64,000 bases of DNA, taken from the NCBI RefSeq assembly GCF_910591885.1, contig NW_025963548.1, positions 2,161,501-2,225,500 of the forward strand. Reading direction: 5' to 3'. Below the pieces are notes generated by a model. It was not told where the DNA came from. It saw nothing but the letters and a program-made list of their open reading frames with translations, and made no database searches. Of the stretch, positions 11,895-23,671 are shown piece by piece. Origin of the DNA: Bombus terrestris. Taxonomy: Eukaryota; Arthropoda; Insecta; Hymenoptera; Apidae. A program made the position numbers and the translations under genes. How positions within the stretch are numbered: position 1 is the stretch's first letter; each line of letters begins with the position of its first letter.

Positions 11895-11913
11895 ATCTGC
11901 CTTCTTATCCCAT

Positions 11914-13125
11914 TTAGAAACTCTCTTTTGTTCTTACAAAAACTTTACTTCCATATAGATGTAGATTTTCAACACTTGGTTTTCTCCCGAAGAATATTTC
12001 AAAAGGTGTCTTTCTCTCTATAGTATTTGCCAGTATTCGATTCTTCAAGTATACCGCTGTCCAATCTATTTCCAGCCAGTACCTTTTATGTACTTTCGCT
12101 TCCGCTAACAAGCAACGCGCCATGTCCATAACTGTTCTATTATACCTTTCTGCTGTCCCGTTTAATTCATGTACGTAGGTTGGGCAATTATTTATTCTGA
12201 TACCTTTATCCCTAGCAAATTTATAAATTCGATTATTCAAATACTCTTTTCCATTATCACATCTCAATATTTTTAACGTCTTGCCCGTTAAATTCTCGGC
12301 TTCATTTACAAACTGTACGAAAAAATCAAAGACCTCACCCTTTGATTTTATACAATAAATTCTAGCTATTTTGCTATAATCATCGATAAATGAGATGAAA
12401 TATTTCTCTTCATTGAATCCGGTAGTCTTAAAGGGACCGCACACGACCGTATGAATAATTTCCATTATCTCCCTAGCCTTGGTTCGAATATTTTTGAATG
12501 GTAAATTGTGCATTTTACTTTCTATACACAGCCTATATTTCAAAAATTCCTGCTCAAATTCTTTCGGTATACCAGTAACTAGCTGCTCTTTAACCAAGAT
12601 ATTTAAATATTTAAAATTTACGTGTCCTAACATCCTATGCCATCTTTCCTTTTTACTCATACCACTACGTTCGGCGCTGTTTGCTAAGTGCTCCTTCCCT
12701 TTCAATATACTTTTCATTCTATATGTTCCCTTTTCTTTAACCGCTACCGCTGTAAGCTTATTGTCCTCATCTATTACTTTTGCAATATTTTCTTTTGAAA
12801 TAACCGTGTTTTTATTATCTGTTAACTTGCCTAAACTAATCAAGTTTGCGGACATTTCTTTCGCGTAAAAAACATTATTCATATTTATTTCATTTTGCTT
12901 TCCAAATGCTTCAAAATAACTTATAACATTCCCTACTTTTGTTGCCTTTATCGATCTCTTATCGCCTAAATATATATTTTCCGGTTCTTTAAGGTCAATA
13001 GATTTATCGAAATAATTTACGTTATTAATTATGTGATCTGTGCAACCGCTATTTAATAGCCACATTACTTCATTATTACTTATCTCGTTCGCCTCGCCGC
13101 TGTATGCTGCGTGCGCCGTTGCTAT
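11914..13125 (-). pseudogene. pol: Copia protease and integrase (left arm), protease Asp lost
   Basis: The protease region reads WLLNSGCTDHI, where the right arm has LLDSGC and the central copy PLDSGC. The catalytic Asp is therefore Asn only in this copy. Next come the GAG-pre-integrase segment (RWHRMLGHVNFKYL) and the integrase core with FIDDYSK, RCDNGKEY and GTAERYNRT (D,D,E residues). The N-terminal side is cut by the nested gypsy at 13126. Integrase would insert the element's DNA; this copy is dead. Confidence 0.9.
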
Positions 13126-13502
13126 TGTCACGTAAAATGAGAAAGAAATTTAAAGGAAAGAAGAAAACTTTATTTTTTCCTCGTTTATACACTTCTGAAA
13201 TCTAGCCGTGGCCGTTCGAGACTGAGGCTCTTACAATATTTTATTACTTTCGGTGACATCTTTTTCTTCTTGTGTTTTTCATCCTTCATTATCCCCACTA
13301 CCCTGTAGGCGTACGTGACTGTTGCTACGCTTCTAGAACATCCGGTAGAAGGACCGCTAGGACATAGATGAACCCTCAGGTACTGCGGCAATATACATTG
13401 TCGCCAAGGTCGCCATGTGTAATGTTCAAGTATCGGCTGTCTGGAGAATGTTTAGAAGTGGTCGCCTAAGGTGACGTCAGGGCAAAAGTGTTTGTGGTTA
13501 CA
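13126..13502 (-). repeat. 3' LTR of nested gypsy (left arm)
   Basis: In sense it runs from TGTAACCACAAAC to TTTTACGTGACA, 377 bp, with inverted TGT/ACA ends and an AAAATAAAG polyadenylation signal near the 3' end. It shares a conserved core with the LTRs at 34256-34638 and 41169-41552. Confidence 0.93.
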
Positions 13503-15340
13503 CTCCCCCCTCCTTAGAATGAACATAGTCCTCGAAGTTCCTTTTCCTCTTTAAGATAGATGGGTGAAATTTTGCCTTGGGTGTTTCCAGGTCGAAGGTT
13601 ACTTGCGAATCGTTGCTGGTGCTGGGCACAGGTAGAATCGGGGTGAATACGTTGATAGGTGCCGGGTTGATTGGCATCGGAGCGCTGGCTGGTGGATTGT
13701 TATTTGTCGTGTTTCGCTTGATTTTACAACAGAATAAATGAAAACACAATTTCGGCATTCCTATTTTGTTGAGAAAGTATAACCATATGAGAGCAATGGA
13801 TAAATATCCTATAATTTGTAATATAGATATTCCCCGTGATTCAACTTGATCGATTCTATGAGCAAAAGTTAGTTGATTCGTTTGATCTTCGATTCCATCC
13901 AGAGTGTTTTTGTATCCGTAATTATCGTTAATAAGTTTTGGAGTTTTCTCTAGTTTATTTAGTAAAATAATTCAGTCTGAATCATTAGTTACATTGACTG
14001 TTTTGATTTTAATCTCGTAAGAAATTTCCTTGCTACTACCACTGATTCTCATATGGCTATTCTTGTACAATATGTCTACGGTTTTATTAGTTTGTAACAA
14101 AGATGGTTTCTCTAGTCTAACAATTCGATTTGTCTTTTCTTCGAAAATGCTCAGATCTATTGGTTTTTCTGGTATAGCTATAAAATGATTCTCAGCGTTT
14201 AATGGGATAAAAGTTATATCTTCAATGTTAGAAACTACTACCTTACAGAATTTGACAGTGTTTTCTGCGCTTAAGATTTCAGAGTTACAATCGTGCTTCA
14301 CCCGACGGTCGTGAATCGGCTGAGTTTGTTTGCAAATGTAAAAGTCAGATATAGAACGGCATTGCTTATCCAAGTAGTTTTGATCGACATTGATGTAATT
14401 TAGTCCTGACGTTAAAAATATCGGATGAACTACTAAAGGTGCTAAAAACACTTTGTTCGTGAGAGATGGTATGGGATATATTTGCTCTATATCCCATTCC
14501 ATGTCCATAACTGTTGGTACAGAAATTACAAAGAAAACTTTGTTTTGTCGAGTAAACAATGTGAGTTCTGAGATATCTAAAATATTTTGGAAATTCTCTT
14601 CCTTTGGTATAAAAGCGTTTCCTACTGTTTTGCTACCTAGTACTTGGGCGTAATTGTTAATAAAAGTTCCGGGATCAATAATCTGTGGGCTTATTATTCC
14701 TTGTTTTCCTAAGATGATTAAATTGAATATTTCGTCGATTTGGAAATGTAAGTCAGAGAGTGAGCTTTCTAGAGCTATGACTTTTATTAAGGTGATCTCT
14801 TTTTTGTTAAGCGTTTTAAGTTCGTTTGTTACACCTGTGTCTACTTGTTTCAGTCGCTGGATGACGTCGTTATTTAAAATTCGTTTAATCAAAGCTGTCT
14901 GGTTAGCTACTATGGTTTTTAGGCTGTTACCTTCTTCAAAGAGTTTGTCTATATTTTTGTTGATTATATCTAGATCGTTCGCGGCTAGGGTTCCAAAAAG
15001 AGTTTTACTAATAGATCCGATAGCGTCTACTAGTCCTCATCTACTTCTGAGATGAATGTGAGCTAAGGATCGTAATTCGATGCTAAGTGTTCTGACGTTA
15101 TTTAGTTTTGCTTGTAAAGAGCGTATTTCTGGTAATATGTTACAGTCTTTTCGTGTCTCGCAATGATTCCTAACTTCGGCTACTCCCTTTTCAATATATC
15201 TTACTTGTTCCAATACAGCACTAATATCTAGTCCTATAATAACATTTATGTGTTCGCTATAAAGACATGCTTTGGATATTTTCTCATGAAATATTCCATT
15301 ATTGTCAATAGGGGTTATTTTTAATCCGTTAAGGGTGGTA
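13503..15340 (-). pseudogene. env: Envelope (F-type fusion glycoprotein-like) of nested gypsy, left arm
   Basis: The third gene after pol, overlapping its end, encodes an errantivirus/baculovirus-F-like envelope. An in-frame TGA near 15035-15037 lies just before GLVDAIGSISKTLFGTL, the fusion-peptide-like start of the membrane subunit; the right arm has the same stop. This copy has an additional stop near 13970 after TNDSD and has lost the normal terminator, so its frame runs into the LTR. A membrane segment (IGYLSIALIWLYFL) and a short Cys-rich cytoplasmic tail precede the end. Not functional as read. Confidence 0.85.
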
Positions 15341-18300
15341 AAGCCGACGGCATGGGTGATCGTCCTGAAAAATAAGGTTTTATTCCGTTACCGTGGATTT
15401 TCTTAACTCGATCTCTAATGAGAATCTCATAATACGGTGTCTTGACTGATTTAATAACGTAGGGTCCTAACCATTCGTCGTCCAATTTATCCGACTTATG
15501 ATCGTTGTGAAGGAGTATACGATCTCCTTCCTTAAATAAGGTTTGAGTTCTAATGATTTTTCTTGTCTGATCTCTCATGTACCTCTTTCTACTTTGTTCA
15601 AGAGTGTTCTTCGCTATCATTCTATATTTTTGCAATTGTTTTTGCCATAGAGCAAACATTTCTTCGTAGGTGTAATTGGAAGTTCGGGATACGGAAGACG
15701 GGAGGTTGGCTTTTCTTCCAAATGTTAGTTCGAAGGGTGAAAATCCAGTTGCATCGTGTATCGCGGTACTATACCCTAGGCAAATAAAGTCTAATACCTG
15801 ATCCCATTCTTTATTAGAATCGTGTAGGCTCGTGCGAATCATGTCTTTTACTGTGGCGTGTGTTCGTTCTAAGGATCCATTAGATTGAGGATGAAAACTA
15901 GTGATCTTTATATGTTTGATTTTAAATGCTTCCTCGAATTTTTCCATTAGTTCGCTAATAAAGTTTCGTCCCTGGTCTGTTTGTATCGTTTTGGGTGCTG
16001 ACAAGATGTAAATGTAGTGATGTAGTACTGCATCGATAATCGATTCGGTTCGTTGTGTTTTCAGTGGTACTAAAACGAGATATTTCGTTAGGTCATCGTG
16101 AATCGAAAGAATGTATTGATTTCCAGGTGTGGTTTTAGGCATCGGACCAATTAGATCCATGGCTATCTTTTCGTTTGGTTTTACTGGTGTCTGAGGAATT
16201 ACGGGTTGTTCCTTGGGTCTGATTCTAACTAGCTTTTGTCGTTGACAAGCTTCGCAATTTTTTATAAAATCTTCTATCCTCTCCATGAGGCGTGGGATTT
16301 TGAATTGGTCTTTGATTTTACTATATGTCTTTTGAATACCCAAGTGTCCACTAATGTCGTTATGGTTTTCGCGTATAATGTCTAGAGCTTGTTCGTCAGT
16401 TATGGTTCGTATTGGTTCGTATGCAAAAGTTATTTCTTCAATTTGGTCATTATTAAACATGAGTGTTACTTTGATCCTAGCTTTTTCGGTTTCGGTAAAA
16501 CTATTGTCTCCTATCCCAATTTTCTTGTGTTTCTTGGTTAGTTCAAAAATTTTTCGAATCCAAGTATCTTTGTCGAATGGACCTAATGTTTCTCTATTCA
16601 ATTGATAGAAGGTGTGATCGTTTGGCGTGATTTTAAGTCGTCTCGGGGGTGTCGGGTTTTTTGACCATGTGTTAAAGTGTTCTACAATATTTTCGGAGTT
16701 TGCAGGTGTGTCTGGGACTGATTTGTCGGTAATTTGGTAAATTTTTCTGGAAAGTGCGTCGGCTGCTGTGTTCTCTTTACCTTTGCAATACTGAATATCG
16801 TACTCGTATTCTTCGAGTTTAAGTCTCCATCTAATCAAACGCGAAGAAGGGTCTTTGCAATTTTTGAGCCAAGTGAGTGCTTGGTGATCGGTTCGAATAA
16901 CGAATCGTCTTCCTAACAGGTATTGCCTGAGTCTTTTAACTGCCCATACGATAACTAATAATTCCTTTTCTGTGGTAGAATAATTTTTCTCTGGGGGGTT
17001 GAGTGTCCGTGATATGTAACAACAAGGATGTCCGTCTTGTGATAAGATTGCGCCTATTCCTTCATTGGAAGCGTCTGTGGTGAGTGTGAATGTTTTCGTG
17101 TAGTCTGGGTATGCTAAAAAACTGGGGCTGAGCATAGCTTTTCCTTTAGTGTGTCAAAGCTTGTCTGTTGCGTTTCTGTCCATCTAAAAGGATTGTCTTT
17201 CTTTGTGAGATCTGTTAATTGTTTGGCGAGTTTGGAAAAGTTTTTAATGAATTTTCTGTAGTATCCAGCTAATCCGAGAAATGACTTTACGTCTGTTGGT
17301 GTTTTGGGAATCTTAAAGTCTTTAACTGCGGAGATCTTTTTAGGATTTGGCTTTATGCCCTCGTGTGTTATGACATGTCTAAGTATTCTAATTCAGGTTT
17401 TAGAAACTCGCATTTGTCGGGTTGGATTTTTAGTCCTAACTCTTTTAATCCTTGCAATACTATAGCAAGGTTTTCATTGTGTTGTTGAATTGTACTACCG
17501 AATATTATTATGTCGTCAAGGTATACAAAGCAGTATTTGTTCAATAATCCTCGTAACGCGGTATCCATCATGCGTTGGAAGGTGGCTGGGGCGATTTTTA
17601 AACCGAATGGCATGCGATTATAGTGAAAGTGTCCCTGAGGTGTGCTAAAGGCTGTATATTTCTTTGAGTCGGGGTCCATAGGTATTTGATGGAATCCCGA
17701 AGATAAATCTAGAGCAGAGAAGAATTTGGCGTTGCCTAATTGTGATAGAATGTCGTCGATTGTCGGTAGTGGGTAGGCGTCTTGATCGGTAAGTTCATTT
17801 AATTTTCGAAAGTCGATAACTATACGCCATTTCTGTTTGCCTGATGCGTCTGATTTCTTGGGTACTACCCATACTGGACTGTTGTAAGGAGAATCTGATT
17901 CTTCAATGATATTTTTATCTAACATTTTTTTCATTTGTTTTTCAATTTCTGCTTTATGGGCTTCGGGAGGTCGGTACGATTTGGTATTGACGATTTTGTT
18001 TTCGCGTAGGGTAATAGTGTGTTTTGTTAGGTTAGTACAAGGTAGGGTATCGGATTCTAGGTCAAACACGTCTATGTAATGTAGGAGGATCTTTTCGATA
18101 GGAATACGAAGTTTGTCTTCAATATGGTCTAGTCTAATTATTTGTTTCATTTTAGCAATTTTATCGATTTTATCGATTAGTGATTATAGTTGGTTGCTCA
18201 CCAGTATTGCAGAAACATACTCTCGTCGGAACTTTATCCAGATAAATTGTTTCGATTTTGGTTTGCCCTGGGAGAATGGTTTTCGGCGCCTGGAAAAATA

Positions 18301-18793
18301 TTTCGTTCCCGTTTAATTGTATTGATTCGTTGTTAATTCGATATGAGTAGTTAGAGAGCATCGGTAAACCAATTATTCCGTCTTCTACTAAAGGAAAATC
18401 GTCTGGCACAACGTACAATGTGTTCATGATGTTAAAGAATTGAAAGTCTACTGTTTCGTCAGTTTGGTATTTGTCATTGCCCATGTAAAATGTTTTAGCT
18501 ACTGTCTTTTTAGGTTTAAATATGGCACTTGATCTTTTAACTAAATTTATTCCTGCACCGGTATCGATTAAATATCGTTTGATTTCTGTTCCCGATCGAA
18601 CTCCAATGGATATAAGTTTTCCTGTTGTTGCGTGTACTCGTACGACGTCTCTCGAGGTTCTGGTAGCGCTGTTTCCTCTTCTCGTCCCGCATTCTCCATG
18701 TTTATATTGTAACTGCGCGGTGGCGGAAGATTTCGCTGGCTGGCCGGTTGAAAATTTCGGCAGTAATTTGCGGTATGTCCTATTTGGTGGCAC
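15321..18793 (-). pseudogene. pol: Pol of nested gypsy (left arm), several frameshifts
   Basis: The protease motif LIDTGAG and the segment to 18170 form one frame. A left-arm-specific rearrangement near 18150-18180 (14 bp shorter than the right arm, CGATAAAAT doubled) then shifts it. RT (17368-18150) has FVYLDDIIIFG. A one-base deletion after LEYLD and a 2-base gain before FLAYPDYTKTF are shared with the right arm. The last frame (15321-17135, 604 aa) holds RNase H (TTDASNEGIG, TEKELL), the zinc-binding HHCC and the integrase core (AMDLIGP, QTDQGRNF, SLERTH). Confidence 0.92.
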
Positions 18794-19914
18794 TTAAAAC
18801 ACTTCATTCTTCCTCCGTTGTTTATTTGAGTGCTTGTCGGCAGGCGATTGAGCGTAGTCATCGGATCGCTCCTAAGTGGGGATTTGCGTTGTGACGAAAC
18901 ATTCCCTCGGGCGAATGAGTGAGCTCTTATTTGCTGCCTGCACTGATTTCCGCGGTTTCGCTCAATTTCTCCGATTAATAGTTCTGCTTCGAACGCGGCA
19001 TCTTGTGCTTCTTGTAACATGCGCGGTTTCATGCTTGATGTTGTGATTTCTATCTCGGGTTTTAAATTTATTATGAACGTTTTGGTTGCGCGTTCGTTCT
19101 CTAGGTCTATCGCGACTGATCGTCGAATAGGATCGCGAATTTCCTGTTGCAATGCGTATATAAGTTCATTAAGACCTTGTCGAAATCTTTTGACGTATCC
19201 GTGTACTGATTCGTTAAAACTTTGCCGAGTTCTTTGTAATTTATCGCGTGCACCGTTTGAAGTTACGCTAATCGATACGAACTTCCTCAGATTTTCGAAT
19301 AAGGCGCCGTACGTCTCGATAACCGAATGTCTAATGCCTCTTTCGGCTTCGCCGACAATGCGTTTGGTTAGAATTAATTTCAATAAAGCACGCTTTTCCT
19401 TACAATCCGATCTAGCTTCGCTTACCCGCTTGATGAATCCCTCCACTCCAATGTCATCTTGACCGTTGAGGACTGGGATGAACTCGATGCTGGTTTTCGC
19501 GTCGAACATATGTCGTTCGTACGAGGCTGATTCTTCTTCCTCATCCTCGGAGTTCGCTGGGTCGGAGGTTTCTGGAGTTTCTTTGATCCGAACGCGTTCT
19601 TCCGGAGATTTCACTATGCAGGTGTCCCGAGTAGTGCTTTTGCTGGCAGAACTAGTATCGTCTGTCATAATTGAGTTCAACTCAGACGTATCTACGGAGG
19701 ATTGTACTCCTAGCTTGAGTTCGGCCACAGTCTTCCCTATTAGTTCCATTTCCTTGATCCGTTGAGTGCTTTCATCGCGGATTAGTTTATACAAATCATT
19801 TATAACTGCCTTATGTTCTTCGTGGCACTGCATCATATCCAAAATTGCCCGCAGGTTTGGATCACCGCTAGTCGAAGCGACAGGTGTAACTTTCTTATCG
19901 TCCCTTTTGTCCAT
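18568..19914 (-). CDS. gag: Gag of nested gypsy (left arm), 448 aa
   Basis: Open from ATG at 19914. An acidic, Ser-rich N-terminal third precedes a capsid-like helical region, then CFKCHQIGHTANYC near residues 371-384, a CCHC zinc knuckle for RNA packaging. The pol frame overlaps the last ~225 bp in the -1 frame, the usual arrangement for ribosomal frameshifting in this group. The frame is intact in both arms, unlike pol and env. Confidence 0.9.
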   Translation of the reverse strand: MDKRDDKKVTPVASTSGDPNLRAILDMMQCHEEHKAVINDLYKLIRDESTQRIKEMELIGKTVAELKLGVQSSVDTSELNSIMTDDTSSASKSTTRDTCIVKSPEERVRIKETPETSDPANSEDEEEESASYERHMFDAKTSIEFIPVLNGQDDIGVEGFIKRVSEARSDCKEKRALLKLILTKRIVGEAERGIRHSVIETYGALFENLRKFVSISVTSNGARDKLQRTRQSFNESVHGYVKRFRQGLNELIYALQQEIRDPIRRSVAIDLENERATKTFIINLKPEIEITTSSMKPRMLQEAQDAAFEAELLIGEIERNRGNQCRQQIRAHSFARGNVSSQRKSPLRSDPMTTLNRLPTSTQINNGGRMKCFKCHQIGHTANYCRNFQPASQRNLPPPRSYNINMENAGREEETALPEPRETSYEYTQQQENLYPLEFDREQKSNDI

Positions 19915-20092
19915 TTCAGAGTAATAGATCGTCGGAGTCTGACGTTATCGAATGCAATCGATCGATCCTTTTAGAGGAAATGGTTCTACTTACTAATAAA
20001 ACCGTTCTTAGTAGTCCAGGTTGCTTGATACACCTTTGGTCGGATGTCCCGAAGGCCAAAACCGTAATCTTGTTTTATCCAACGTTGATGTA

Positions 20093-20109
20093 TCCTGGCA
20101 GGATCGCCA
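20093..20109 (-). other. Primer-binding site of nested gypsy
   Basis: In sense TGGCGATCCTGCCAGGA, three bases after the 5' LTR. It resembles tRNA-Arg type sites (TGGCGACCGTGACAGGA) but with several mismatches, so the tRNA assignment is tentative. The right-arm copy at 50684-50700 is identical. Confidence 0.6.
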
Positions 20110-20112
20110 AAA

Positions 20113-20488
20113 TGTCACGTAAAATGAGAAAGAAATTTAAAGGAAGGAAGAAAACTTTATTTTTTCCTCGTTTATACACTTCTGAAATCTAGCCGTGGCC
20201 GTTCGAGACTGAGGCTCTTACAATATTTTCTTACTTTCGGTGACATCTGTTTCCTCTTTTGTTTTTCATCCTTCATTATCCCCACTACCCTGTAGGCGTA
20301 CGTGACTGTTGCTACGCTTCTAGAACATTCGGTGGAAGGACCGTTAGGACATAGATAAACGCTCAGGTACTCCGGCAATATACATTGTCGCCAAGGTCGC
20401 CATGTGTAATGTTCAAGTATCGGCTGTCTGGAGAATGTTTAGAAGTGGTCGCCTAAGGTGACGTCAGGGCAAAAGAGTTTGTGTTACA
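20113..20488 (-). repeat. 5' LTR of nested gypsy (left arm)
   Basis: 376 bp, TGT...ACA, bordered on the right by the CTAT target duplication. It would carry the promoter. It is highly similar to 13126-13502. Confidence 0.93.
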
Positions 20489-21304
20489 CTATCCATGTGC
20501 CTGATCTTGAGTTGCCATGCTCGCTCGTGCCGGTTGTTGATTGACGATGGAAATTTCCACGTCCCCTGCTCGTATTTCCTTTGTTTCCTCTTCCTCTGCT
20601 GCGACCACGTGTTGACCCACGCCAAAAGCTGTTACTGCTTCCCGCTTCGACGCCATTTTGACACTCTCTCGCAGATGTTCAACTCTTCCACATCTGAAGC
20701 ATCCTTCCTTTTTTGCAGAAAAGGCGTTGGTATGCAATTCTCCTCGATTGGACTTATTCTTCTTCTCAGCTATTTCAATTTTATTTCTTACATATGCTAC
20801 CGTTTGATTATCTGCTTTCAATGCATCTACTATATCCGCTATGTAGGTGTATTCTTCGGGTAACGTATTCAGCGTGAAATTTAGTTTTTCCCTCTCACTC
20901 ACTTGTGTACTCGGACATTTTAATTCGTTTATTAATTTTTCGAAATTACTAAAAAACGATGCTGAATCAGTGTAGTTCTCAAGTCTTATCTTTTCCAATC
21001 TCCTTCTGCATACGATCTGTAGTGCCGTCGAATCTTTCAAGTACATTTCATTAAACTTTTTCACTATCTCATACGCCGTTTTTTCTTCTCTAATATATTC
21101 CAATTGTCTATTTGTGACGGCACTATAAATTATATTTATTGCCTTCAGATCCTTTTTGTCCCAGTCTTCATTGTCTGTTTCTATCTTCACCCTAGTTGTG
21201 ACAATCTCGCATTCTTTATATCTGAGAAACATCGTTATTCTTTGCTTCCACATACCGTAATCCTCACCATCGCAAATAGGTATCATGATTTCCGATCTAT
21301 CCAT
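20489..21304 (-). pseudogene. gag: Copia gag (left arm), truncated by gypsy and frameshifted
   Basis: Copia-type Gag (UBN2-like) starting MDRSEIMIPICDGEDYGMWKQR at 21304. The nucleocapsid knuckle is broken: a one-base loss turns the CCHC seen in the central copy (CFRCGRVGHFGREC) into CFRCGRVEHLRESV, and the frame then runs on in the wrong phase. The stop is created by the TAG of the gypsy target duplication. The right-arm copy has the same lesion. Confidence 0.88.
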
Positions 21305-21460
21305 TTTAAATGATTCCTTATCTCTTACTCAAGCGTTCCTACGTGCACGAAGTGTATTTTTCCTCTTTGTAACCTTTGAACGTTTCTTTCCTTACTGAGA
21401 GCTCACTCGAACTAACTCGCAATATTGAAAAACACGCACTAAAATAACTTGCAAAATTAT

Positions 21461-21479
21461 GAACCACGCTCTGCTACCA
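21461..21479 (-). other. Copia primer-binding site, initiator tRNA-Met
   Basis: In sense TGGTAGCAGAGCGTGGTTC directly abuts the 5' LTR. The first 12 bases are complementary to the 3' end of eukaryotic initiator tRNA-Met (GCTCTGCTACCA). Confidence 0.8.
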
Positions 21480-21724
21480 TGAAAAGATATAGAATGGATT
21501 CGGAAATACAAATAATTCCCTTTATTTAGCACACAACTGTTATACATATATCTTATACTCTTAAGACCTCAAAATCCTACTCACACGCACGCCTGTTGTC
21601 AACCGACTCTTCCAGATACTTCTAACGACTGGCTCTTGTCTTTTGTCTCAACCAATACCCGGACGTCCTCTCACGCTTACACACACATTCACATGTACAG
21701 TGTAAATGTATCATATTACCAACA
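21480..21724 (-). repeat. Copia 5' LTR (left arm)
   Basis: 245 bp, same ends as 9723-9967. It is followed by the GGAAT target duplication (21725-21729) and resumed satellite sequence. Confidence 0.92.
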
Positions 21725-22684
21725 GGAATAAATACTCAGATCAACGTGACTACGTTTCGATTGCAGGTATGTAGACAATTCGATGCGCGTTATATTCCAT
21801 ATCTGATGCCAAGTACAGTGCACATCATCCGGTTTACGCTATGTAAAATCTGGACCCAGCCAGATCCAGCGTTGTTGCAATTTCGTATATTCAGGATTAA
21901 GTATTCAAACCGACGTATCTCCGATTCTATGGCACATATGGCTACAATTAGAGGCTCGTTATACTCCAAATTTGCTGCCAAACACAGTGCACGTTATCCC
22001 GTTTGATGCATGTAAAATCGGGACACAGCCGAACCCTGCGTATTTGCAGTTTTGCATATTCAGTATTAAATATTCGAATCAACCAATCTCCGTTTCTATG
22101 GCACACTTACAGACAATTCGGTGCGCGTTATATTTCACAGCTGATGTCATATACAGCGCACATCAGTAGGTTAGCGTTTTCTTCACCCTTGTCCCTGTCA
22201 AATACACCATAATTGCAGTTTAGCATATTCATGCTTGAATATCGAAAGCAACGTATCTTCGTTTCTACGGCAGATATGACGACAATTCGGTGAGCGTTAT
22301 GCTCCTGATTTTCTGGTGAGCACGGAGCACATTTTCCGATTCTACCTTCTCTTCTGTCTTATGTCTTCTCTGGTCACTGACAGATTCAGCGTAATTTCTG
22401 TTTTGCATATTCATGCCTAAATGTTCAAACCAACGTATCAGCGCTGCTATTGGATACATGTCGCAAATGCGATGCGCGCTATACTCCACAATTACAGCCA
22501 AATACAATACTTATCCGGTTTGCGCTATGTCGACTGTATTTTCGAGCTATCGCGGGGAGATGCGGTCGTTTGAATACGCGTCAATGGGAGTCGTAAATTC
22601 CAGTTACGATTGGAATAATCGACACCACGAATTGTTCGATCACCGTATTTCGCTTAGGATAATAGGTGTAGTTGTTGTGGTATA
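21725..22684 (+). repeat. ~168-bp satellite continuing after copia (left arm)
   Basis: About five to six monomers in the same polarity as 5850-9722. The stretch around 22300-22380 is divergent. The array was continuous before copia inserted. Reverse copy at about 48110-49068. Confidence 0.85.
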
Positions 22685-23480
22685 ACACTGGGAGTCACAG
22701 AGTTATAAAAAATATATGTATTTCCAACGATTTATACAATCACACTGAGTAAGAACGCCGTTGCTTAAGATACAGATAACGAAGAGAAGGATTATTCTTA
22801 GATGAGAATGTGAGCTATAGGAGCTCTAGGTCCGTGAGAGCTGTAGGAGCTGTCGGACTTCTGGATACTGTGAGAGAAATAGGAGGCTCTTAGAGATATA
22901 GGAACGGTGAGAGTTGTAGGGATTGCAGGAAATCTAGTCACCGTGAGAGATGATGTAACTCTAAAGTTTATTCTGATGTGAGTACGGAGCTCGGTATGGT
23001 TGTGCCCTTTGAACGAAGAACGCGGATTCGATGCTTACATTGTTAGTTAGGAAAGTGAGGGCAATGATCCGCGATGCCGATTGGTTATGACTAATGTTAG
23101 GAAGGAAGAGAGGAGGAAGAAGCCTCCTACCAACGTGGGTCCTAGGCGACATTGTTTATGGGAAAACTCAGATTTTCCGTTAGGTAGATGTCCGCATTTT
23201 TCGTTAGGCCACTACCCGCTTTCTCCGTAATTCTTAACAGCGCGTAATAAACCCAAGGACCTTTCTAAAAACCGACCGACAACACTTCTAGAGTTAAAAA
23301 GTCTTTTCTCACAAACAGATTGACTTAGACCATATGTGCGAACAATGCAGCTAGGATTTCATCTTTATGGTGGGTCCTTGGGCCTATGGAGGATTCGAAG
23401 GATGGCACGTGGACCATTGGCTGTCAAGCCGCGCGGTATTGAGTGCAGATGTGTTGAGCGGCAGAACATCGACTCTGGTC
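22685..23480 (+). repeat. Spacer S2 with GTGAGAGCTGTAGGAG minisatellite
   Basis: Non-satellite insert inside the array. About 22800-22950 is a degenerate short tandem repeat of GTGAGAGCTGTAGGAG-like units. An AATAAA-containing stretch (GCGTAATAAACCCAAGG) lies near 23245. It shares TAACT(T/C)TAAAG and GAAGAAGCCTC words with spacer S1. It may be a decayed solo LTR, but no clear ends are visible. Reverse copy at about 47330-48115. Confidence 0.5.
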
Positions 23481-23671
23481 TCTGTTATATGCAGTGTAAT
23501 TGTTGTTTTGCAGATTCAGACTCAAATATTCAACTCCACGTATCTCCGTTGCTGTTGCTGATATGTCGACAATTCGATGTGCCTGGTACTCCACATTTCT
23601 TGCCAAATACATCGTTTACCAGCCAGTTTGCGCTATATCCAGACTGGTCCCAGACAGATCAAGCATAAATA
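23481..23671 (+). repeat. Single satellite monomer between spacer S2 and repeat A
   Basis: One monomer-length stretch with the GCAGATTCAG, CAACTCCACGTATCTCCG, ATATGTCGACAATTCG and CCACATTTCTTGCCAAAT landmarks. Reverse copy at 47120-47330. Confidence 0.8.

Larger units (their letters stand above)
13126..20488 (-). mobile_element. Gypsy/errantivirus-like element with env, nested in copia (left arm)
   Basis: Complete element of about 7.4 kb with LTRs 13126-13502 and 20113-20488, gag, pol and env in that order. The 4-bp target-site duplication CTAT is at 13122-13125 and 20489-20492 inside copia. The uninterrupted target is preserved in the central copia (GTTGCTATCCATGTG, 34216-34230), so the insertion site is proven within the window. 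The LTRs differ at about a dozen sites by eye, fewer than the copia LTRs, fitting a later insertion. Confidence 0.96.
9723..21724 (-). mobile_element. Ty1/copia retrotransposon, left-arm copy, with nested gypsy
   Basis: Two 245-bp LTRs (9723-9967 and 21480-21724) flank copia-order genes: gag, protease, integrase, RT, RNase H. A 5-bp target-site duplication GGAAT lies at 9718-9722 and 21725-21729, and satellite continues on both sides. The element is split by a complete gypsy at 13126-20488. The two LTRs differ at roughly two dozen positions by eye, so the insertion is old. Pol is broken in three places shared with the right-arm copy. Confidence 0.95.

Noticed and set aside
12479..12868. Long antisense frames opposite copia and gypsy pol (for example 12479-12868, 15563-15787, 19019-19462, 55746-56348)
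   Set aside because: They are shadows of the pol, gag and env reading frames on the other strand, with no independent support.
18000..18060. Telomere-like TTAGG words
   Set aside because: Only isolated occurrences inside pol; no tandem TTAGG run anywhere in the window.
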